Shown here: positions 18,658-26,384 of the stretch, in pieces
Position numbering within the stretch: the first letter of the stretch is position 1
Layout: each line of letters starts with the position of its first letter
Assembly: GCA_036000105.1 (NCBI GenBank)
Contig: DASYGE010000006.1
Coordinates: 62,001 to 126,000 of the forward strand
Direction: 5' to 3'
Origin: DASUBN01 sp036000105
GTDB lineage: Bacteria > Pseudomonadota > Gammaproteobacteria > Natronospirales > REEB76
Length of the DNA: 64,000 bases
Position numbers and translations under genes: made by a program
Notes under the pieces: generated by a model
What the model was told of the DNA's origin: nothing
What the model saw: only the letters and a program-made list of their open reading frames with translations
Databases searched by the model: none

Positions 18658-19887
18658 ATGCGTATGAAACCATTGTTGGGGCTGACGGCCGGCCTCATGT
18701 TTTCCCTGGCGGTGCATGCAGACCCGCAGAACAACGCCAATTCTTTCAACCCGGGCATCGGCCTCGTGCTGAACGGCACCTGGGGCTCCTATCCCACCGA
18801 GGCAGGGCATCGTGAGATACCCGGCTTCATGCTGGGAGGCAATGCGGGCTTGGCGCCCCAGGGCTTCGGCCTCGGTGAGTCGGAACTCGATCTCGCGTCC
18901 AACTTCGACAACCTGTTCGCCGGCTTCGGGGCCATCTCCTTCCATGAGAACCATGGGGTGGATTCCACTCAGGTGGAGCTGGCCTACCTGCAGACCATCG
19001 CCATGCCCGCCGGCTTCCAGGTGACGGCCGGTAAGTTCTTCTCATCCTTCGGCTACCAGAACTCACGCCACGCCCACGTCTGGGATTTCGTGGATCAGCC
19101 GCTTGTGTATGAGGCCATGCTGAATACCCAGTACAGCGATCCGGGTGTACAGCTCACCTGGCTCGCGCCTACCGACACCTACCTGTTGTTCGGTACAGAG
19201 GTATTCAGCGGGGACAGCTTCCCGGCGGGCGGCGCAGCCCACAGCGGCAACGGTGCCAATACTGTGTTCGTGAAGGCGAGCGATGACGTGAACGACAGCA
19301 ACACCTGGTTCGCGGGTCTGTCCTATATGTCCGCGCGTTCCTTTGACCGTACATCCTTGGGCAGCCTGGATACGCAGTTCTCGGACCAGAGTAACCTGGA
19401 TGGGCCGTTCTTCACCGGCACCAGCGACATCGCCGGCGCGGATATCATCTGGAAGTGGGCGCCTCACGGTAACTTCTACGAGAAGAACTTCATCTTCCAG
19501 TTCGAATACCTGCATCGCAACGAGTCCGGTACCGTGGCTCAGTTCGCATGCCGGAACGGCGTCAACTGCGGCGGCAGCCAATACTCAGGTTCGGCCAACG
19601 GCTGGTATGTGCAGGGTGCCTACCAGTGGAGACCACAGTGGCGCTTCGGCCTGCGTTACGACCGGATGCACAGCGACAATACAATCACCGGCTTGTATCA
19701 GCCGGCGCAACTCCTCGGCAACGGCTTCATGCCCAGCCGTGAGAGCGCCATGCTGGACTTCTCCAACTCGGAGTTCAGCCGCATCCGCCTGCAGTTCAAC
19801 CGCGACCATTCCGGACTGGTCTCGGCCAACGAAGCCTTCCTGCAATACATCGTGGCTATGGGCGCCCATCCCGCCCATACCTTCTGA
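18658..19887 (+). CDS. Outer-membrane beta-barrel protein of the metal cassette
   Basis: A 409-residue exported protein with a signal peptide ending AVHAD and a GGAG ribosome-binding site 7 nt before the ATG. The body alternates polar and aromatic residues as in porins (for example NGWYVQGAYQWRPQWRFGLR), and the last residue is Phe (AHPAHTF), the usual BAM-recognition end. SFNPGIGLVLNGTW near the mature N-terminus is shared, as I recall, with barrels encoded next to znuA-like genes in other Proteobacteria. The body contains several His residues, for example NSRHAHVWDF. Probable role: metal, likely zinc, passage across the outer membrane; this is inferred from context. Confidence 0.65.
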   Translation: MRMKPLLGLTAGLMFSLAVHADPQNNANSFNPGIGLVLNGTWGSYPTEAGHREIPGFMLGGNAGLAPQGFGLGESELDLASNFDNLFAGFGAISFHENHGVDSTQVELAYLQTIAMPAGFQVTAGKFFSSFGYQNSRHAHVWDFVDQPLVYEAMLNTQYSDPGVQLTWLAPTDTYLLFGTEVFSGDSFPAGGAAHSGNGANTVFVKASDDVNDSNTWFAGLSYMSARSFDRTSLGSLDTQFSDQSNLDGPFFTGTSDIAGADIIWKWAPHGNFYEKNFIFQFEYLHRNESGTVAQFACRNGVNCGGSQYSGSANGWYVQGAYQWRPQWRFGLRYDRMHSDNTITGLYQPAQLLGNGFMPSRESAMLDFSNSEFSRIRLQFNRDHSGLVSANEAFLQYIVAMGAHPAHTF

Positions 19888-19908
19888 TCCATCATAAGGA
19901 CACATCCC

Positions 19909-20817
19909 ATGAAACTCCTGAAACTGACGTTCCTGATACTGGCGGCCTGTGCCTCGGCGCCGGCCTTTGCTGACTTGAGCGTGTTCGCCTGCGAGCCCCA
20001 TTGGGCGGCGCTGGTGACAGAGATCGGCGGCACCCATGTGGACGTGATCAGCGCCACCGGCGCCTATAACGATCCGCACTTCATCCAGGCGCGGCCCAGC
20101 CTGATCTCGCGCATGCGGCGCACCGATCTCGTGGTGTGCAACGGCGCCGACCTAGAGGTGGGCTGGTTGCCGGTGCTGTTGACCCAAGGCGACAACGACA
20201 AGGTGCAGCCCGGCCAGCCGGGCTACTTCGATGCCTCCCATGATGCGCATCTCCTGCAGGTGCCGACCCGCGTGGATCGCGCCATGGGCGACATCCATCC
20301 TTACGGCAATCCGCATTTCCAGACCGATCCGCGTACCATCGCGGCGGCGGCGGGCGACCTCGCCCAGCGCATGGAGACGCTCGATCCGGCCAATGCCGCG
20401 GAATACCAGAAGCGCTACGCGGATTTCAGGACCCGCTGGGACGCCGCCATGCAGAAATGGGAACAGGAAGCGGCACCCTTGAAGGGCATGAAGCTCATCG
20501 GCTACCACGACGGCTGGGTGTACATGGCCGACTGGCTGGGTCTCGACTTCGTGGGTTACCTGGAGCCGAAGCCGGGCATCCCGCCGAGCCCCAGCCATCT
20601 CGCGGACCTCCTGTCGCAGATCAAGAACGAAGGCGTGCAGGGCATCATCTACACGCCTTATGAAGACGAGCAGGCGCCGGACTGGTTGGCGGAACGCGGC
20701 GGCATCCCCAAGGCGCTCATCCCCGACACCGTGGGCGCGGATAATGACAAGGACCTGTACCAGTTCTACGACCTCATGGTCAGCCAACTGCTCAAACTCC
20801 ACGGGGGTGGCAAGTGA
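19909..20817 (+). CDS. Metal ABC transporter substrate-binding protein (ZnuA/AdcA-like)
   Basis: A 302-residue periplasmic cluster A-I (SBP_bac_9) protein with a signal peptide ending PAFAD. Three candidate metal ligands sit at the family positions: His57 (NDPHFIQARPS), His136 (GNPHFQTDPRT) and His200 (IGYHDGWVY); an acidic residue near the C-terminus would be the fourth. It lacks the His-rich loop of classical ZnuA. It overlaps the permease gene by GTGA. Zinc rather than manganese is suggested by the three-His pattern. Confidence 0.85.
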   Translation: MKLLKLTFLILAACASAPAFADLSVFACEPHWAALVTEIGGTHVDVISATGAYNDPHFIQARPSLISRMRRTDLVVCNGADLEVGWLPVLLTQGDNDKVQPGQPGYFDASHDAHLLQVPTRVDRAMGDIHPYGNPHFQTDPRTIAAAAGDLAQRMETLDPANAAEYQKRYADFRTRWDAAMQKWEQEAAPLKGMKLIGYHDGWVYMADWLGLDFVGYLEPKPGIPPSPSHLADLLSQIKNEGVQGIIYTPYEDEQAPDWLAERGGIPKALIPDTVGADNDKDLYQFYDLMVSQLLKLHGGGK

Positions 20818-21599
20818 CCTTCAACCCGACCGATCTCTCCATCATCGGGCCGGCGCTGGTGGCGGGCATCCTGGTGCTCGCCACCCACGTGCCCATGGGC
20901 CGTGAGGTACTGAGCCGCGGCATCATCTTCATCGATCTGGCCATCGCCCAGGTGGCGGGCCTCGGCGTCATCGCTGCGGACATGCTGCATGTGGGCAGCG
21001 ATGGAGGCTGGGAAGTGCAGGTGGCGGCGGGAGTCTCGGCCCTCTTGGGCGCGCTCTTGCTCACCTGGACCGAGAAGAAACTGCCGGAAGTGCAGGAGGC
21101 GCTCATCGGCGGGCTGTTCGTACTGGCAGCCACCGGCAGCATCCTCCTGCTCTCCAACAATCCGGAAGGCGGCGAGCACCTGAAGGATCTCCTGGTGGGT
21201 CAGATCCTCTGGGTCAGCCTCAAGAGCCTCATACCGGTGGCGCTCATGTATGCGCTGGTGCTGGCGGCCTGGTTCGGTCTCGGTAAACGTCTGGGGCGCA
21301 TCGGCTTCTACGTGCTGTTCGCCCTGGCGGTGACCGCTTCAGTGCAGCTCGTGGGCGTGTACCTGGTGTTCGCGAGCCTCATTATGCCGGCCCTGGCGGC
21401 CCGCGGCATGCCGGAGAAGCGCGGCCTGGTGGCTGCATTCCTGCTCGGCGTGCTGGCCTATGCCCTGGGCCTGGCTCTCTCCACCGTGTTCGACCTGCCG
21501 AGCGGCGCGCTCATCGTGTGGTGTCTGGCCGGTTGCGCCATTATCATGGGCTGCATGCGCAGACTGTTCCGCGACAAGCCACGTGAAGCTCGCGCCTGA
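20814..21599 (+). CDS. Metal ABC transporter permease (ZnuB-like, ABC-3 family)
   Basis: A 261-residue inner-membrane protein with about seven to eight hydrophobic segments. SRGIIFIDLAIAQVAGLG is the ABC-3 family signature (usually a stretch like GxxFIGDAxSHAxLPG), here with IDLAIAQ. The GTG start overlaps the binding-protein stop, and its 3' end overlaps the holA start by 17 nt. No ATP-binding (ZnuC) gene lies in the cassette or anywhere in the window, so it must use an ATPase encoded elsewhere or not work as an ABC importer. Confidence 0.85.
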   Translation: MTFNPTDLSIIGPALVAGILVLATHVPMGREVLSRGIIFIDLAIAQVAGLGVIAADMLHVGSDGGWEVQVAAGVSALLGALLLTWTEKKLPEVQEALIGGLFVLAATGSILLLSNNPEGGEHLKDLLVGQILWVSLKSLIPVALMYALVLAAWFGLGKRLGRIGFYVLFALAVTASVQLVGVYLVFASLIMPALAARGMPEKRGLVAAFLLGVLAYALGLALSTVFDLPSGALIVWCLAGCAIIMGCMRRLFRDKPREARA

Positions 21600-22575
21600 C
21601 CGGCTCGCCGGCCAGTTGAAAGGCGCGCTCGCGCCGGTCTACCTTGTGGCCGGCGACGAGCCGCTGCAGCGGGAGGAGGGTGCGGATCTCATCCGCGCCG
21701 CCGCCCGCGCCCAGGGTTACACCGACCGCGAAGTGTTCATGGCCGAACGCGGCTTCGACTGGCAGGCCCTGCTGCTGGCAGGTGCGAGCCTCTCCCTGTT
21801 CGCCACGAAGCGCATCCTGGAAGTGCGCCTGCCTACTGGTAAGCCGGGTACCAAGGGCGCGGAGGCGCTCATGGCCTACGCTGCCGACCCGGCCGCCGAC
21901 ACTCTATTGCTCGTCATCTGCGACGAACGACCCGAAGGGGCCGCCAGCTGGATCAGCGCCCTGGATCGCGCCGGCGTCTATCTGCAAGTGTGGCCGGTGG
22001 AGCCCAAAGCGGTCCCTGCCTGGGTCAGCCAGCGGCTCAAGAGCAAGGGATTCCAGGCCACACCCGACGCAGTGGCGCTCATCGCCGGCCGGGTCGAAGG
22101 CAATCTCCTGGCCGCCGCCCAGGAAGTGGATAAGCTCGCTCTGCTCTATGACGGCGGCGTGCTGGATGCGGAGGCGGTGGCGGAGGCGGTCTCCGACAGC
22201 GCCCGCTTCGATGCCTTCAAATTGGTGGATGCAGCCCTGGCGGGGGATGTGCCGCGCACTGTGCGCGTGCTGGAAGGCTTGCAGGCGGAAGGCGAGGAAC
22301 CGGTGTTGGTCTTGGGCGCCTTGCTGCGCCAGCTCAAGGAGTTGGCCTCTTTATCCATAGAGATCGAATCAGGCCAGGTACCCCAGCGGGTTCTGGCAGG
22401 CATCTGGGAGCGGCGTCGGCCCCTGGTGCAATCCGCCCTGCGCCGGCGCAAGGCCCGGGGTTGGCAGGAGCTGTTGCGTCGCGCCCAGGCCGCAGACCTG
22501 GTGTTGAAGGGGCGCGCCCCGGGGCGGGCCTGGGACGAACTGCTACACTTAAGCGTCCAGCTGGCACGGACATAG
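21583..22575 (+). CDS. holA: DNA polymerase III delta subunit
   Basis: A 330-residue clamp-loader subunit. The GTG at 21583 gives the family start (KLAPDRLAGQLKGALAPVYL) and lies inside the end of the permease gene; the longer open frame to 21460 is an overlap artefact. LVAGDEPLQREEGADLIR and LSLFATKRILEVRLP match HolA. Delta opens the beta clamp. The final seven codons form the left arm of a 20-bp palindrome whose loop holds the stop codon. The gene normally follows lptE directly. Confidence 0.92.
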   Translation: MKLAPDRLAGQLKGALAPVYLVAGDEPLQREEGADLIRAAARAQGYTDREVFMAERGFDWQALLLAGASLSLFATKRILEVRLPTGKPGTKGAEALMAYAADPAADTLLLVICDERPEGAASWISALDRAGVYLQVWPVEPKAVPAWVSQRLKSKGFQATPDAVALIAGRVEGNLLAAAQEVDKLALLYDGGVLDAEAVAEAVSDSARFDAFKLVDAALAGDVPRTVRVLEGLQAEGEEPVLVLGALLRQLKELASLSIEIESGQVPQRVLAGIWERRRPLVQSALRRRKARGWQELLRRAQAADLVLKGRAPGRAWDELLHLSVQLART

Positions 22576-22712
22576 CCCTGCCAGCTGGACGCTTAAGTAC
22601 CGAACAGGTAGTTTCTGAAAAAAGCCTTCCCTGGCTTTTTTCAGAATCGCAAATCGCGGAGTGGATCCGCGATTTGCTCCGTCCTTCGGACGGCGGTAAA
22701 TCCCTTTACCGC
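22547..22712. repeat. Array of five tandem hairpins between holA and nadD
   Basis: Five successive inverted repeats: 22547-22566 with 22579-22598 (20 bp perfect, loop 12); 22613-22626 with 22633-22646 (14 bp perfect, loop 6, A-rich left arm and T-rich right arm); 22649-22660 with 22666-22677 (12 bp perfect, loop 5); 22679-22684 with 22688-22693 (6 bp, loop 3); 22693-22700 with 22705-22712 (8 bp, loop 4). The second resembles an intrinsic terminator. The second and third are shared with an inverted copy at 52296-52352, so this is a dispersed repeat rather than a lone terminator. Confidence 0.85.
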
Positions 22713-22740
22713 ATCTTCATTTGGAGCGCGTCAATAGCGG

Positions 22741-23382
22741 ATGAGAAAGATCGGCATCTTCGGGGGTACCTTCGACCCCATCCACTACGGCCACCTGCGT
22801 CCGGCTCTCGAGATCCTGGACGCGCTTTCCCTGGATAGCATGCACTTCATCCCCGCGGGCCAGCCGCCCCACCGGCGTGCGCCCCGGGCGAGCGCGGCCT
22901 TGCGTCTCGCCATGGTGAAGGCGGCAGTGGTGGGCGAGCCGCGTTTCCAGGTGGACGAGCGTGAGCTGAAGCGCAGCGGGCCTTCCTACATGACGGACAC
23001 CCTCGCGGAACTCAAGCGTGAGTTCAGCGATGCGGCGTTGGTGCTGGTGCTCGGCACCGATGCTTTCCTCGGTCTCACGGGCTGGGAGCGCTGGCGACAG
23101 ATATTCGATTTCGCCCACGTGGCGGTGGCGCATCGCCCGGGCTGGACTCTGCAGGCGGAAGGCGAGCTGGACAGCTTGCTCGCGGAGCGCCGCGCGACCG
23201 ATGCCCGCGAGGCTTTGAAGCGCCCTGCCGGCAGCGTGCTCTTGCAGCAGGTAACCCAGCTCGAGATCTCCTCTACCCGCATCCGCGAGGAAGCCGCCGC
23301 GGGACGCGAGCTGCGCTACCTCGTGCCCGATCCGGTGCGCGACCTGATCATGAATTCAGCTTGTTATCGCAAGGAGTCCTGA
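22741..23382 (+). CDS. nadD: Nicotinate-nucleotide adenylyltransferase
   Basis: A 213-residue enzyme making deamido-NAD from NaMN and ATP. GIFGGTFDPIHYGHLRPALE carries the (T/H)xGH nucleotidyltransferase motif and ISSTRIREEAAAG the C-terminal SxTxxR motif. Length is typical. It is separated from holA by the hairpin array, and its stop overlaps the rsfS start (TGATG). Confidence 0.95.
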   Translation: MRKIGIFGGTFDPIHYGHLRPALEILDALSLDSMHFIPAGQPPHRRAPRASAALRLAMVKAAVVGEPRFQVDERELKRSGPSYMTDTLAELKREFSDAALVLVLGTDAFLGLTGWERWRQIFDFAHVAVAHRPGWTLQAEGELDSLLAERRATDAREALKRPAGSVLLQQVTQLEISSTRIREEAAAGRELRYLVPDPVRDLIMNSACYRKES

Positions 23383-23750
23383 TGGAACCGGTAAAGCTCA
23401 AGGATCTCGTGGTCGAGGCCCTCGAAGACATGAAGGGCGTGGACATACGCGTGCTCGACGTGCGCGGCATGACCGCGATCACGGATTTCATGGTGATCGC
23501 CAGCGGCACCTCCGACCGGCATGTGAAATCCCTGGCGCGCAGCGTGCTCGACAAGGTGCGTGAGCAGGGCGCTAAGCCCATGGGTGTGGAGGGCGAGCAG
23601 GGCGGTGAGTGGGTGCTGGTGGACCTGCGTGACGTGGTGCTGCATGTCATGCGTCCGCAGGTGCGCGATTTCTACAACCTAGAGAAACTCTGGGTGCCGG
23701 ATCTGCCGGTCGTGGCGGAGCCGCCTGCCGCCGCGCGCAAGCGCAGCTGA
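23382..23750 (+). CDS. rsfS: Ribosome silencing factor RsfS
   Basis: A 122-residue protein binding L14 (uL14) and blocking subunit joining in starvation. The ATG at 23382 has a good AAGGAG site at 23371-23376. DVRGMTAITDFMVIASGTSD and EGEQGGEWVLVDLRDVVLHV (the 20-residue family core) identify it. Between nadD and rlmH as in most Gammaproteobacteria. Confidence 0.95.
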   Translation: MEPVKLKDLVVEALEDMKGVDIRVLDVRGMTAITDFMVIASGTSDRHVKSLARSVLDKVREQGAKPMGVEGEQGGEWVLVDLRDVVLHVMRPQVRDFYNLEKLWVPDLPVVAEPPAAARKRS

Positions 23751-23775
23751 ACGGCCCCGAGCGCGGGCCGCCAGC

Positions 23776-24246
23776 GTGCGTATCCATCTCATCGCCGCCG
23801 GCACGCGCATGCCCTCCTGGGTGAGCGCGGGCTTCGATGACTATGCTGGCCGCATGCCGCCGGAATGCCGACTGCTGCTGAAAGAGATACCGCTGGGCGC
23901 CTCCCGCAGCGGAGGCGATAGTCGCAAAGCCATGCAGGAAGAGAGCGAGAAGATGCTCTCAGCGGTGCCCGAGGGTGCCAATCTCATCGCGCTGGATGTG
24001 CGCGGCAAAGCCCTCGCTACTGAGGAACTGGCGAAGCAGCTCAACCAATGGCTGCAGGAAGGCCGGGATCAGGCGCTGTTGATCGGCGGACCCGACGGTC
24101 TCGCGCCCGACTGTCTTGCCCGCGCCAGTCTGAGATTGTCTCTGTCGCCGCTCACTCTGCCCCATGGGCTGGTGCGGGTGGTGGTGGCGGAACAGTTGTA
24201 TCGCGCCTGGTCCATCCTAAAAAATCATCCATACCATCGGGCCTGA
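23776..24246 (+). CDS. rlmH: 23S rRNA pseudouridine1915 N3-methyltransferase RlmH
   Basis: A 156-residue SPOUT methyltransferase with a GTG start (RIHLIAAGTRMPSWV). LLIGGPDGLAPDC is the SAM-binding knot region and LPHGLVRVVVAEQLYRAWSI with the terminal NHPYHRA is diagnostic. It methylates pseudouridine 1915 on 70S ribosomes. The maf ATG follows 5 nt after its stop. Confidence 0.95.
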   Translation: MRIHLIAAGTRMPSWVSAGFDDYAGRMPPECRLLLKEIPLGASRSGGDSRKAMQEESEKMLSAVPEGANLIALDVRGKALATEELAKQLNQWLQEGRDQALLIGGPDGLAPDCLARASLRLSLSPLTLPHGLVRVVVAEQLYRAWSILKNHPYHRA

Positions 24247-24251
24247 GCGCC

Positions 24252-24833
24252 ATGGCAGCGGACTTCATCTATCTAGCCTCTGCTTCCCCGCGCCGCCGGC
24301 AATTGCTGGAGCAGCTGGGCCTGCGCTTCGAAGTGATGGCAGCGGACGTGGACGAGACCCCCATCTCTGGGGAAGCGCCGGCGGACTATGTGTCGCGCCT
24401 AGCACATACCAAGGCACAGACCGTTGCCGCCCGTCTCGGTGATCCGACGGCGCCGGTCCTGGCGGCGGATACGGCGGTGGTGATGGAGGGGGTCATCCTC
24501 GGCAAGCCCCGGGACCGGGCTCATGGGCTTGCCATGCTGGCCGGGCTCTCGGGTCGTCGCCATCAAGTATTATCGGCTGTAGCCCTGTCGAGCCGGGGGG
24601 AACTCCATGCCGCCCTGAGCGAGAGCGGGGTCACTTTTCGGTGTATCAGCCCGGCGGAAGCTGCGACCTACTGGGAGACGGGGGAACCCGGGGACAAGGC
24701 CGGGGGCTATGGCATCCAGGGACTGGGGGCGGTGTTCGTGGAGCGCCTGGAGGGGAGTTACAGCGGTGTCATGGGCCTGCCCCTGTTCGAGACTGCCGGA
24801 TTGCTGCGCCGGGCGGGAGTGAGTGTATTTTAG
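24252..24833 (+). CDS. maf: Maf-family nucleotide pyrophosphatase
   Basis: A 193-residue protein from the ATG at 24252 (FIYLASASPRRRQLLEQLGL). Further motifs are DVDETPISGE, VLAADTAVVMEG and GDKAGGYGIQGLGAVFVERL. Maf proteins hydrolyse non-canonical or pyrimidine nucleoside triphosphates; the YhdE type (dTTP/UTP) is suggested by the neighbouring rng, as in the maf-rng order of E. coli. An open frame continues upstream within rlmH but is not the gene. Confidence 0.92.
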   Translation: MAADFIYLASASPRRRQLLEQLGLRFEVMAADVDETPISGEAPADYVSRLAHTKAQTVAARLGDPTAPVLAADTAVVMEGVILGKPRDRAHGLAMLAGLSGRRHQVLSAVALSSRGELHAALSESGVTFRCISPAEAATYWETGEPGDKAGGYGIQGLGAVFVERLEGSYSGVMGLPLFETAGLLRRAGVSVF

Positions 24834-24858
24834 ATACGTGAGAGATTTCAGTGAGGCC

Positions 24859-24891
24859 TGAGGAATGGGTGTCAGAAGCATCCATTCCTCA
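24859..24891 (+). other. Hairpin in the leader of rng
   Basis: A 13-bp inverted repeat (24859-24871 with 24879-24891, one G-T wobble, 7-nt loop) lies in the 80-bp gap between maf and rng, ending 22 nt before the rng ATG. No T-run follows, so it is unlikely to be a terminator. It could be a 5'-UTR structure affecting rng mRNA. Confidence 0.5.
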
Positions 24892-24913
24892 TCCCTTACC
24901 TTGAAGAAGACAC

Positions 24914-26365
24914 ATGAGCGAAGAAATCTTGATCAGCGTCACGCCGCGGGAGACCCGGGTGGCGCTCATGGAAGGCGGCGTATTGCAGGAGATCTATGTC
25001 GAACGCACGCGCCGCCGCGGTCTCGTAGGCAACATTTATAAAGGTAAGGTGTCGCGGGTGCTGCCGGGTATGCAGGCAGCTTTCGTGGACATAGGCCTCG
25101 AACGCACAGCCTTCCTCCACGCCGCCGACATCCTGCACGGGACGCCTGAGTCCCCGGCGCCGGATATCCGCGAACTGCTGCACGAAGGCCAGGAAGTGCT
25201 GGTGCAGGTGCTCAAGGACCCCATGGGCACCAAGGGCGCGCGCCTCACCACCCGCATGAGCATCCCTTCCCGCTATCTCGTCTATATGCCCGAGAGTTCC
25301 GGCGTGGGGCTCTCGACCCGCATCGAGGGCGAGGCGGAGCGTGAACGCCTGAAACAGATACTGGAGTCTTTCGCGTCGGAGTTGGCCACTGGCGGCTACA
25401 TCGTGCGCACCGCCGGCGAGGGCACCGCACCCGAAGCACTGCGCGCCGACATGCTGTTCCTCAACAAGCTCTGGGACAGCATCCGTGCCAAAGCCGCACA
25501 GACCAAGCCCGGGCAACGGGTGCACGAGGATCTGCCGCTCGCGGTGCGCATCCTGCGTGACCTGTCCGGTGACGCGGCTCAGCCGGTGAAAGTGGATTCC
25601 GCCGAGACCTGGGCGCGCATGGACAACTTCGCCCGCATGTTTATCCCCGCTATGACCGGCCGCATCGAACATTACGATGATCCGCGCCCAATCTTCGAGC
25701 AGCATGGCATCGAGGAGGAGATCCAGCGGGCTTTGGAACGCAAGGTACCGCTCAAGTCCGGTGGTTATCTGATCATCGACCAGACCGAAGCCATGACCAC
25801 CATCGACATCAACACCGGCGGCTACGTGGGCCATCGCACCCTCGAAGACACCATCCTCAAGACCAACCTGGAAGCGGCCGCGGTCATCGCCCGCCAACTG
25901 CGTCTGCGCAACCTGGGCGGCATCATCATCATCGATTTCATCGACATGATCGAGGAGGACCACAAGCAGGCGGTGCTGGAGACCCTGCAGCAGGCGCTCG
26001 TCCCAGATCATGCCAAGACCCAGGTCACAGCGGTGTCGGCTTTAGGGCTAGTGGAGATGACGCGCAAGCGCACCCGCGAGAGCCTGGAGCATGTGCTCTG
26101 CGAACCCTGTCCCACCTGCCAGGGACGCGGTTCCCTCAAGACCCCTGAGACCGTGGGCTACGAGGTGTTCCGGGAGATCCAGCGGGTGAGCCGCCAGTCC
26201 ACGGCGGGGGAACTCCGGGTGCTGGCGGCCCAGGACGTGGTGGACCTGCTGCTGGACGAGGAATCCACGGACCTGGCGGAACTCCAGGGTCAGGTGGGCA
26301 AGTCCATCAAACTCCAGGCTGAGACGTTATACAACCAGGAGCAATTCGACGTGGTTCCCATCTGA
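24914..26365 (+). CDS. rng: Ribonuclease G
   Basis: A 483-residue RNase E/G family endonuclease that matures 16S rRNA 5' ends. The S1 domain is at residues 35-120 (GNIYKGKVSRVLPGMQAAFV, DIGLERTAFLH). The DNase I-like catalytic part has TTIDINTGGYVG and IIIDFIDMIEE, which hold the Mg-binding Asp residues, and CEPCPTCQGRGSLK holds the CPxC zinc-link cysteines. It lacks the RNase E scaffold tail. Placement maf-rng-yhdP is conserved. Confidence 0.95.
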   Translation: MSEEILISVTPRETRVALMEGGVLQEIYVERTRRRGLVGNIYKGKVSRVLPGMQAAFVDIGLERTAFLHAADILHGTPESPAPDIRELLHEGQEVLVQVLKDPMGTKGARLTTRMSIPSRYLVYMPESSGVGLSTRIEGEAERERLKQILESFASELATGGYIVRTAGEGTAPEALRADMLFLNKLWDSIRAKAAQTKPGQRVHEDLPLAVRILRDLSGDAAQPVKVDSAETWARMDNFARMFIPAMTGRIEHYDDPRPIFEQHGIEEEIQRALERKVPLKSGGYLIIDQTEAMTTIDINTGGYVGHRTLEDTILKTNLEAAAVIARQLRLRNLGGIIIIDFIDMIEEDHKQAVLETLQQALVPDHAKTQVTAVSALGLVEMTRKRTRESLEHVLCEPCPTCQGRGSLKTPETVGYEVFREIQRVSRQSTAGELRVLAAQDVVDLLLDEESTDLAELQGQVGKSIKLQAETLYNQEQFDVVPI

Positions 26366-26384
26366 TGCACAGGCCGGATAAAAG

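Noticed and set aside
22613..22646. Simple rho-independent terminator of holA
   Set aside because: It has terminator shape, but the same hairpin with its neighbour recurs inverted at 52296-52352, so it is described as part of a repeat.
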